Positions 17,804 through 24,354 of a stretch of 64,000 bases of DNA are shown piece after piece. The notes beneath the pieces are model-generated. The model was not told the origin of the DNA, made no database searches, and saw only the letters and a program-made list of their open reading frames with translations. Origin of the DNA: an uncultured Eubacteriales bacterium (GTDB lineage Bacteria > Bacillota > Clostridia > Christensenellales > Borkfalkiaceae). The stretch lies in NCBI GenBank assembly GCA_900540805.1, contig UQHL01000012.1:1-64000 (forward strand), given 5' to 3'. The position numbers were made by a program, and so were the translations under genes. Numbering within the stretch: the first letter of the stretch is position 1; the number at the start of each line of letters is the position of its first letter.

Positions 17804-18322
17804 TTACTCCTTCACTACTTTTTCGTAAGCGATCCGTTCTCCGCCGTAGGCGGGATAAATCACCCCGCACTCGATAAAACCATTCTTTTTCAACGCGGCG
17901 CGCATGGCGAGGTTATCCCTGTGCGTATCCGCGCGCAGACTTTTACGCCCGCAGGAACGCACCAGCGATTCGGCAAAGGCATATAATTTTTTCGTAAGTC
18001 CCCGCCGCCTGAATTTTTCCCTTACGCAGACGCGATGAACGGCGAGATATTCCCCGCTTTCGCCCGTCAGCCATGCGCCGCCGTAAATTTTATCGTAATC
18101 GGGCTCCCGCTCCACGATCGCCATGCCGGCGGCGGGTTCTCCGTCCGCCGTTAAAACATAGGATGCGCACGATTCTATATCCTCAAAAACGTTTTCGAGG
18201 ACAGGATAGTTATCGGTCCACTGATCGACGCCCGAGGCGCGCAGAAACGCCCGCCCTTCGTCGTACATTGCGGCGACGGCTTCCGCTTCCGCAAATGTCG
18301 TTTTCGAAATTTTTATCTCCAT
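17804..18322 (-). CDS. GNAT-family N-acetyltransferase
   Basis: A 172-residue acetyltransferase. The N-terminal ISKTTFAEAEAVAAMYDEGR matches the first strand and helix of the GNAT fold. The acetyl-CoA binding motif is VCVREKFRRRGLTKKLYAFAE (R-x-x-G/A type) and the late motif is ALKKNGFIECGV. The substrate is unknown. ATG at 18322 lies only about 3 nt from the predicted transcription start, so the message may be leaderless; a later in-frame ATG would remove the first strand. First gene of the operon with rdgB, yfcE and perhaps fbp. Confidence 0.82.
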   Translation of the reverse strand: MEIKISKTTFAEAEAVAAMYDEGRAFLRASGVDQWTDNYPVLENVFEDIESCASYVLTADGEPAAGMAIVEREPDYDKIYGGAWLTGESGEYLAVHRVCVREKFRRRGLTKKLYAFAESLVRSCGRKSLRADTHRDNLAMRAALKKNGFIECGVIYPAYGGERIAYEKVVKE

Positions 18323-18331
18323 AGCTTCTCT

Positions 18332-18360
18332 ATTATATCATATTTTTCCGTCAATGCAAA
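18332..18360 (-). promoter_or_regulatory. Promoter of the GNAT-rdgB-yfcE operon
   Basis: A perfect TATAAT (minus strand, 18337-18332) lies 17 bp from TTTGCA (18360-18355). Start point near 18325, just before the ATG at 18322. Confidence 0.7.
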
Positions 18361-18383
18361 GCGTTTGTTTCCCGTCTTGGACG

Positions 18384-18411
18384 AAAAAAACGGACGACCT
18401 TAAGGCCGCCC
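18384..18411 (-). terminator. Terminator of the metal ATPase operon
   Basis: An 8-bp stem with two G-U pairs (18411-18404 with 18399-18392, loop TTAA) is followed on the minus strand by GTTTTTTT. Confidence 0.8.
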
Positions 18412-18420
18412 GCATATTTT

Positions 18421-20766
18421 TCATATTTCTTCGCCCTTGATTTTCAGACGCATGCGCAGGGAGTTGAGCACCGCCAGAAGCATGACGCCGACGTCCGCGA
18501 ACACCGCCAGCCAAAGCGGCATGACGCCGACCACCCCGAGAACCATAAACGCGACTTTCATAAAGATGGAAAACGCTATGTTTTCGGTGACGATCCTGCG
18601 CGTCTTTCTTGCGATCCGTATCCCGCGCGGGATAGCCTTAAGGTTATCGGAGATGAGCACCAGATCGGAAGCCTCCACGGCCGCCGCACTGCCCAGCTTA
18701 CCCATCGAGACCGAGCAATCGGCCGCCGCCATCACGGGCGCGTCGTTGATTCCGTCGCCCACGTACATCAGCGCCCCGCTCTTTTTGAGCTGTTCCGCTT
18801 TTTCCAGCTTCTCGTCGGGCAGCAATTGGGCGTTTACCTCGGACATGCCTATCTCTTCCGCCACTTTTTCAGCCCGTGCACGGCTGTCTCCCGTCAGCAT
18901 TACCGTCCGCGCGATCCCCAAGGCTTTCAGCTGCGCGACGGCCTCTTTCGTTTCGGGGCGGAGCTTATCGCCGATCTCTATCCGGCCGAGATATTTCCCG
19001 TCCCAAGCCACGTAAATGAGCGTATAAGGGCTGTCGGCCTCGGCTGCCTCCACGCCGTTTTCCCTCAAAAGAGCGGCGTTTCCGACCAGGACGGTTTTGC
19101 CTTCGACCTCCGCGGCAACGCCCCTGCCCGCAAGCTCGCGGATATTTTCCGCCGCATAGGCCGTTTCTACATTCTTAAAAGCCTTGGCAATCGGGTGGGA
19201 CGAACCTTTTTCCGCTGCGGCGGCGATTGCAAGGACTTCTTTTTCCGATACGCCCGAGGCGACCCGAGTACCGCAGACCGCAAAATTTCCTTCCGTCAGC
19301 GTACCCGTCTTATCGAAGGCGATCGCACGTACTTTTGCGGCGGTGTCGAGATACGTCGCACCCTTGACCAGGATACCGTTACGGGCACAGCTTCCGATAC
19401 CGCTGAAATAGGTGAGCGGAACGGAAATAATCAGCGCGCAGGGACAGGAAATAACGAGGAAAGTAAGCGCCGTCTCTATCCAGCGGGAGAAATATCCTCC
19501 GTAGCCGCCGCCGTTGATAAGCCCGAGGAAAACGGGGACGAGCACCGCGATCGCCGCGGCCAGGCCGCACACGATCGGCGTATAGTAACGCGCGAATTTA
19601 GTGATAAACTTTTCGGGCGCCGCCTTTCTGGAAGCGGAATTTTCCACCAAATCGAGAATCTTCGCCACGGCGCTGTCCTCGTAGGCGCGCACGATCTTCA
19701 TTTCGAAAACGCCCCCCGCATTGATACAGCCCGACAGCAGCTCGTCGCCCTCGTTTGCCTCGCGGAGCGCAGCTTCGCCCGTCAGAGATTTTGTATCGAG
19801 AGACGCACTGCGGCTGAGCAACACTCCGTCCGCGGGCACTTTTTCACCCGCTTTTACCAAAACGACGTCGCCGATCTTCAAATTTTCGGGCTTTACGCTC
19901 CTCTGTTCGCCGTCCTCCAAAACCGTTGCGTTTTCGCTTTTCAAATCCATCAAAGCGGCCACGGAACGGCGGGACGAACCCACCGCGATACCCTGCAGGA
20001 GCTCGCCGATCTGGTAAAGCAGCATAACCGCCGCGCCCTCGGCCCAATCCCGCAGGCAAAACGCGCCGATCGAGGCGACGGTCATGAGGAAATTTTCGTC
20101 GAAAATCTTTCCCCTGACTATATTTTTCACGGTGGAAAGCAATACGGGATATCCCACGATCAGATAAGCCAGGATATAGGAAGAATATTCGAACGCCCGA
20201 ACGAGCGCGGTTTTTCCGCCGAAATGCTCCAGCAAAAATCCCGCCAGAAACAAAGCGGCGGAAAGCGCAATCTGTAAAATTTCTCTAAAATGCGATTCTT
20301 TAGGAGGCGCGGCCAATTCCCCGTCCAGCACTTTTACTTTATCGAAACGCCCCGCCGCCCTGACGACCTTCCGCACGGCGTCCTCGTTTTCCGCGTCGAG
20401 GAGGATCGTTTGAGAGACGAAATCCACGCTCACTTCCTTTACGCCTTTTATTTTTCTTAAAATGTCCTCAAGATCCATGGCACAAGCCGCGCAATGCAGG
20501 TTTGCCAGATGTAAAAGAATTTTTCCGTCCTCGAGCCGCCCGCCGTCCGCAATCGACGTCTCCTCTACCACTTCCACTTCCTCGAAGTGGTTCGCCTTAT
20601 GCTTGACGAGCGCGAGCGTCTCCTCCGTATCATATTCCACCGTCAATTTTTGGTTGACAAAGGTTACGGAAACAAAGCTTACGCCCGCCGTAGCGGCAAT
20701 TTCTTCTTCCAGCTCGCCCGCACAAGCGGCGCAGTCCAGACCTTTCAGCTGCAAAGTCTTTTTCAT
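18421..20766 (-). CDS. Heavy-metal P1B-type ATPase (Zn/Cd/Pb-type exporter)
   Basis: A 781-residue metal pump. Two N-terminal HMA domains carry CAAC sites at Cys12/Cys15 and Cys92/Cys95. Eight membrane helices follow; the sixth has the Cys-Pro-Cys metal site (441-443). The phosphorylated Asp485 is in DKTGTLT; other motifs are LTGEA (actuator), SSHPIAKA (nucleotide domain) and GDGINDAPVMAAAD (hinge). The CPC followed by ALIISVP and the adjacent SmtB-like repressor favour the P1B-2 class, which exports Zn2+, Cd2+ or Pb2+, rather than copper, but CAAC sites are not exclusive. It starts 1 nt after the repressor stop codon. Confidence 0.88.
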   Translation of the reverse strand: MKKTLQLKGLDCAACAGELEEEIAATAGVSFVSVTFVNQKLTVEYDTEETLALVKHKANHFEEVEVVEETSIADGGRLEDGKILLHLANLHCAACAMDLEDILRKIKGVKEVSVDFVSQTILLDAENEDAVRKVVRAAGRFDKVKVLDGELAAPPKESHFREILQIALSAALFLAGFLLEHFGGKTALVRAFEYSSYILAYLIVGYPVLLSTVKNIVRGKIFDENFLMTVASIGAFCLRDWAEGAAVMLLYQIGELLQGIAVGSSRRSVAALMDLKSENATVLEDGEQRSVKPENLKIGDVVLVKAGEKVPADGVLLSRSASLDTKSLTGEAALREANEGDELLSGCINAGGVFEMKIVRAYEDSAVAKILDLVENSASRKAAPEKFITKFARYYTPIVCGLAAAIAVLVPVFLGLINGGGYGGYFSRWIETALTFLVISCPCALIISVPLTYFSGIGSCARNGILVKGATYLDTAAKVRAIAFDKTGTLTEGNFAVCGTRVASGVSEKEVLAIAAAAEKGSSHPIAKAFKNVETAYAAENIRELAGRGVAAEVEGKTVLVGNAALLRENGVEAAEADSPYTLIYVAWDGKYLGRIEIGDKLRPETKEAVAQLKALGIARTVMLTGDSRARAEKVAEEIGMSEVNAQLLPDEKLEKAEQLKKSGALMYVGDGINDAPVMAAADCSVSMGKLGSAAAVEASDLVLISDNLKAIPRGIRIARKTRRIVTENIAFSIFMKVAFMVLGVVGVMPLWLAVFADVGVMLLAVLNSLRMRLKIKGEEI

Positions 20767-20767
20767 T

Positions 20768-21130
20768 TTAGTCCTCCAATTTGCAGTTCAGATGTTCTTT
20801 GCTGATCTCTATGAGCTTTACGATATGATCGTCCGCAATCGAATAGAGAACGTTTTGTCCCTCCCGCCGCGATTTGATTACGCGGTTATCTTTAAGCACG
20901 CGCAGTTGGTGGCTGACGGCGCTTTGCGTACCGCCGCACGCCTCTACAATATGATAGACGCACATTTCGCCCTGTAAAAGCGCCAGAACGATTTTCATCC
21001 TCGACGGCTCGCCGATAATCCGAAAGGTATTGCACACGCTCTCGAGGTTTTTGGCGGTAGGCATGTTCTCTTTGGCGCGCCGTACGACGCTTTCATGCTC
21101 GGTTTCGTATTCGCAGTTTTCTTTTGTCAT
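20768..21130 (-). CDS. ArsR/SmtB-family metal-responsive repressor
   Basis: A 120-residue winged-helix repressor. The recognition helix lies in GGTQSAVSHQLRVLKDNRVI, and the preceding helix has GEMCVYHIVE, where Cys may bind metal as in CadC-like proteins. The C-terminal helix contains DDHIVKLIEISKEHLNC, with His/Glu/Asp that resemble the alpha-5 zinc site of SmtB and CzrA. ATG at 21130 is chosen: GGAG lies 11 nt upstream, whereas an earlier in-frame start at 21166 would fall inside the operator. Metal binding would release the operator and induce the pump gene downstream. Confidence 0.88.
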   Translation of the reverse strand: MTKENCEYETEHESVVRRAKENMPTAKNLESVCNTFRIIGEPSRMKIVLALLQGEMCVYHIVEACGGTQSAVSHQLRVLKDNRVIKSRREGQNVLYSIADDHIVKLIEISKEHLNCKLED

Positions 21131-21148
21131 AAGTTTAGTTTCTCCAAT

Positions 21149-21195
21149 ATATGAACAACTATTCATAGTTTAATACTTTCATTTTATTTTGTCAA
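21149..21195 (-). promoter_or_regulatory. Promoter and 12-2-12 type SmtB/ArsR operator
   Basis: TTGACA (21195-21190) and TAAACT (21172-21167) are 17 bp apart. The imperfect palindrome ATATGAACAACTATTCATAG (21149-21168) overlaps the -10 end and start point. TGAACA...TATTCA closely matches the known operators of SmtB/ZiaR/CzrA-type zinc sensors, so repression by blocking polymerase is expected. Confidence 0.82.
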
Positions 21196-21224
21196 GCGTT
21201 TGGAAGATATTTTTTGATTTTTAC

Positions 21225-21268
21225 AGAAAAAACCCCGAAGCGGATTCCTTTTCCGCCTCGGGATTTTT
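21225..21268 (-). terminator. Terminator behind the rluA-type gene
   Basis: Imperfect 11- to 12-bp stem (21233-21244 with 21252-21262) with a T run on the minus strand (21232-21225) and Ts on the plus side as well. Ends the feoA-feoB-pseudouridine synthase transcript. Confidence 0.8.
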
Positions 21269-21278
21269 ATATAGCTCT

Positions 21279-22118
21279 CTACTTTTCCTCTCCGTTACTC
21301 CGCAATTCCGCCTCGAAGCGGGAAACAAACATCTTATCCTTCAAATAATCGAGCGCCCCGCCCGCAGCAAGACGCAGGCTCTTGGCTACGAGGCACTGTC
21401 GGGTGAGCCCGAAACGCCGATTTTCTTCGGAAAAGCCGTATTTCGTATCCCCCGCGACGGGGCAGCCGATATAGGCGAGGTGGGCGCGGATCTGATGCGT
21501 CCTGCCCGTATGCAGAACGATTTTTACTTTCGTATATTCCTTTTCCCGTTTCAGAACCTCGTATTCCGTCACAATTTTTTCCGCACCCGCTACGGGGCCG
21601 CCGAATATATGCACCCGCGCTTTTTCCTCGTCTTTTTTAAGATAGGCGGTCAATCGTTCTCCGTCCTTTTCGAAGAGGCCGAAGCAGAGCGCGTGATATA
21701 TTTTTTCTACGCGGCGTTCACGGAAAGCCTTTTCAAGCCAAACCGCCGCCTCCGTCCGAAGCGCGAAAATCAAAAGTCCCGCGGTGTTCCTGTCCAGACG
21801 GTGGATAAAAAAGCATTTTCGTTCCCGCGAGAGCGCGGCAAATACCGCCTCGGAATTGACGCCGCTTTCCTTATCGATCACCAGCACGTTTTCATCCTCG
21901 TAAACGGGATAAAAAGCGGACTTTTTCTCCTTTTCGGACGGAAGATAATAAGCGACTTTATCCCCCGCCGCAAGAAAAACGTTTTCTCCCGTCTTTTTTC
22001 CGTTTATTTTGATCTCTTTATTTCTGATCAGATAATTCCAGAAAAAAGAGCCCTGCGCATAGGTGTTGTCGGTAAATTCTTTCAAGGTCTGCGGTTTCTC
22101 CGCAATAAATTCTTTCAC
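21279..22118 (-). CDS. RluA-family pseudouridine synthase
   Basis: A 279-residue enzyme with an S4-like N-terminus (about 10-60; YLIRNKEIKINGKKTGEN) and the RluA catalytic domain: the nucleophilic Asp is in FIHRLDRNTAGLLI (about residue 107) and the later motifs are LHTGRTHQIRAHLAYIG and VAGDTKYG. It isomerises uridines in rRNA or tRNA; the site is unknown. The start is a GTG at 22118, immediately after the TAA of feoB, with AAGGAC as ribosome site, so translation is coupled to feoB. The link with iron transport looks incidental. Confidence 0.88.
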   Translation of the reverse strand: MKEFIAEKPQTLKEFTDNTYAQGSFFWNYLIRNKEIKINGKKTGENVFLAAGDKVAYYLPSEKEKKSAFYPVYEDENVLVIDKESGVNSEAVFAALSRERKCFFIHRLDRNTAGLLIFALRTEAAVWLEKAFRERRVEKIYHALCFGLFEKDGERLTAYLKKDEEKARVHIFGGPVAGAEKIVTEYEVLKREKEYTKVKIVLHTGRTHQIRAHLAYIGCPVAGDTKYGFSEENRRFGLTRQCLVAKSLRLAAGGALDYLKDKMFVSRFEAELRSNGEEK

Positions 22119-23993
22119 TTATGTCCTTCCCGAAGTTTTTAATCTTTTCGCCGCGCGCGGGCCTTTTTCCGCGGCGTTTTTCTTCCGTCTCGTCTGTTTA
22201 TAAAGCTTTCTGCCCAGCACGTATGCCCCTATCGCAAGCAAAACCGCCATGCCTACCCCCGCTCCGCCCGCGAGGAAAAAATAGACGAGATACGCGCAGA
22301 GAAACGCAAACAGCATCTGCATACCCGCATAGCCCCAGGCGGTCTTTCGTCCCAATTCCCGCGCGCAGGCGGTAACCGCCGAGATACATGGCGGAATCAG
22401 AGCCACAAAGGTCAGATACGCACACGCCGACGGAAAGGAAAAGGAAATCCCCTCGGGGAACAGCACGGAGAGCATGCCCGCGATATTTTCCTTTGCGATG
22501 ATCCCGCTGACCGCGGCAAACGCGGCCCGCCAATCGGTGATGCCCATGGGATAAAAGGCGTACTTAAATACGGAGCAAATATGCGCCAAAAAACTTTCCT
22601 CCGCGGGACACACGCCCGAAAAAGAAAAGGACGAAAAAAACCAGACGATCAGCGTAAATACGAGCACGGTCGTCGATATTTTTATTATAAACTGTTTTAT
22701 CTGAAAGAGCAACTTTTTTGCGACGAAAAATACGTCGGGCACACAAATATCCGCGATTTCCATTAAAAATATGCTTTCGTCCTTTTTCAAAAACGCCGCG
22801 ACGGCCAGCCCCATTCCCGTCCCCAGCACATACAACAGTACGGCGCCCAAAAAGGTGTTTTCAAACACGGAGGAAAGGAGCGTGAGATACACGGGCAGCT
22901 TCGCGCTGCACGGCACGAAATAGAGACAGGAAACGGCCCGTTTCTGAATGCTTTTTTCCTCCAATGCGCGCGTGGAAGTGATTGCCGCGGCCGTACAGCC
23001 GTAGCCGAGAAGCACCGAAAAGGCCGCCCGTCCCGAAAGCCCGATTTTGGAAAACAGTCCGTCCGTCATAAACGCCAGCGCGGACATGAAGCCGCTTTCC
23101 TCGAGAAAATCGAGAAACAGATACATCAGCGCGATCTGCGGAATGAAGGAAAGCACGCTCCCCGCCCCGCCGATCAGCCCGTCGCATACGAGACTGCGCA
23201 CGATCGGGGAATCGATCTCCCCGCCCGCAAATTCCGCCAGACGGCCGATCAGCGTTTCGAACGTATTTTTCAGCCAAACGCCGGGCATATGCGCCCCGAA
23301 CGTAATAAAAAAAACAAGCCCCGCTAGCAGAAAGAAAGCCGGCAATGCAAAAAATCCGTTTAACGAAAGTTTAGTCAGCCGATTGGCCTCGAACGGCGCG
23401 GGAGAATAACACTCGGAAAAGGACGGCTGCGCAACAAATGCGTCGGCGTCAAACGTCCTTTCTCCGACGGAGGAACGGAGACAGGCCGCTTTATAGCCCG
23501 ATAACGCGGGGAAAAGCGTTTTGAGATATTCCGAAAATTCGCGCACGGATTTTTTCCGCAGCGCATCGACCTCGACGCATTTGATTCCCAGCTTTTCGCT
23601 CAGCCGTCCGCAGTCGAGCTTTCCGCCGCGGGCACGGAATTTCCTGCCCATGGTCAGGGCGAGAACAACGGGGATACCGCGGGCCAACAGGCTTTTTGTC
23701 AGTTTCAGAGACCTTTTGAGAAAAGTCGCGTCCGCTACCTGTACGGCCAGAACCTCCCCTTTCTGCCGATTGATATATTCCCCCGCCAGCCGCTCCTCCA
23801 TGCTCAATCCGTCTAAAGAGTAAAGCCCGGGGAGATCGCAGATTTCTCCCAATCCCAAGCGTTTGGAAGACGGGCGGGAGGAGACCCCCACCGTTACCCC
23901 GTGATAGTTCCCCGTGCGGTTATGCGCGCCCGTAAGCGCGTTGAACAGGGTCGTTTTCCCTACGTTGGGATTTCCCGTCAAAAGAATTTTCAC
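22119..23993 (-). CDS. feoB: Ferrous iron transporter FeoB with degenerate G domain
   Basis: A 624-residue FeoB. The N-terminal GTPase-like domain keeps G1 (GNPNVGKTT, 7-15) and G3 (DLPG, 53-56). At the G4 position, normally NxxD, there is TMGR (Thr114, Arg117), and at G5 the usual Ser-Ala is Asp-Ala (143-144). Guanine specificity is therefore doubtful. The membrane part keeps the two gate repeats (GYGCTAAAITSTR and the CSAKLPVY region) and ends in a basic tail. It imports Fe2+. The ATG overlaps the feoA stop by 4 nt. Length is short compared with the usual 650-770. Confidence 0.9.
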   Translation of the reverse strand: MKILLTGNPNVGKTTLFNALTGAHNRTGNYHGVTVGVSSRPSSKRLGLGEICDLPGLYSLDGLSMEERLAGEYINRQKGEVLAVQVADATFLKRSLKLTKSLLARGIPVVLALTMGRKFRARGGKLDCGRLSEKLGIKCVEVDALRKKSVREFSEYLKTLFPALSGYKAACLRSSVGERTFDADAFVAQPSFSECYSPAPFEANRLTKLSLNGFFALPAFFLLAGLVFFITFGAHMPGVWLKNTFETLIGRLAEFAGGEIDSPIVRSLVCDGLIGGAGSVLSFIPQIALMYLFLDFLEESGFMSALAFMTDGLFSKIGLSGRAAFSVLLGYGCTAAAITSTRALEEKSIQKRAVSCLYFVPCSAKLPVYLTLLSSVFENTFLGAVLLYVLGTGMGLAVAAFLKKDESIFLMEIADICVPDVFFVAKKLLFQIKQFIIKISTTVLVFTLIVWFFSSFSFSGVCPAEESFLAHICSVFKYAFYPMGITDWRAAFAAVSGIIAKENIAGMLSVLFPEGISFSFPSACAYLTFVALIPPCISAVTACARELGRKTAWGYAGMQMLFAFLCAYLVYFFLAGGAGVGMAVLLAIGAYVLGRKLYKQTRRKKNAAEKGPRAAKRLKTSGRT

Positions 23994-24250
23994 GCTTTCG
24001 CCTCTCCTTGCGTTTCCGTTTTGTCAATCCTGACGACGAATATCTTTTCCGCAAAATTGCGGCGCATGCCTATCCTTACGCAATCCGCGCGGATCAGACA
24101 TTCCTGCCCGAAAAAGGCCCGTTTCAAAAAGCATACCCGCGCGCCCGGAAAAATGCCCAGCATCTTCAGCCGTTCCTTCACGTCCTTATCCGCCTCTATC
24201 CCGAGGATCTCCGCATTTTCGCCCGCTTTCAGCTCGTTCAAAGTTATCAT
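23990..24250 (-). CDS. feoA: FeoA, SH3-like iron transport accessory protein
   Basis: An 86-residue FeoA-type beta-barrel. Conserved features are LNELKAGENAEILGIEA, LKMLGIFPGARV and GQECLIRADCVRIGMRRNFAEKI, the strands that end in the usual RIGMR turn. It binds FeoB in the cytoplasm and supports iron uptake. No convincing ribosome site precedes the ATG at 24250; an AT-rich TATATT lies about 10 nt upstream, so the 5' end may be very close to the start codon. Overlaps feoB by ATGA. Confidence 0.88.
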   Translation of the reverse strand: MITLNELKAGENAEILGIEADKDVKERLKMLGIFPGARVCFLKRAFFGQECLIRADCVRIGMRRNFAEKIFVVRIDKTETQGEAKA

Positions 24251-24305
24251 AGAAAAAATATATGCGGCCGACGGGAAAACATGTCCGATTTTTGGAAAAA
24301 ATATA

Positions 24306-24340
24306 AAAAAACACCCGCTTCCGAGCGTTCGGAAACGGGC
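24306..24340 (-). terminator. Terminator of the large surface protein gene
   Basis: An 11-bp stem (24339-24329 with 24324-24314) is followed on the minus strand by a GTTTTTTT run, 15 nt after the stop codon. Confidence 0.85.
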
Positions 24341-24354
24341 GCTTACAGACTTAT

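Noticed and set aside
18421..20766. LTGEA instead of LTGES as a defect in the metal ATPase
   Set aside because: The Thr-Gly-Glu core is intact and the last position varies among P1B ATPases.
21131..21166. Earlier start of the ArsR-type repressor
   Set aside because: It would place the start codon inside the operator and near the transcription start; GGAG fits the ATG at 21130.
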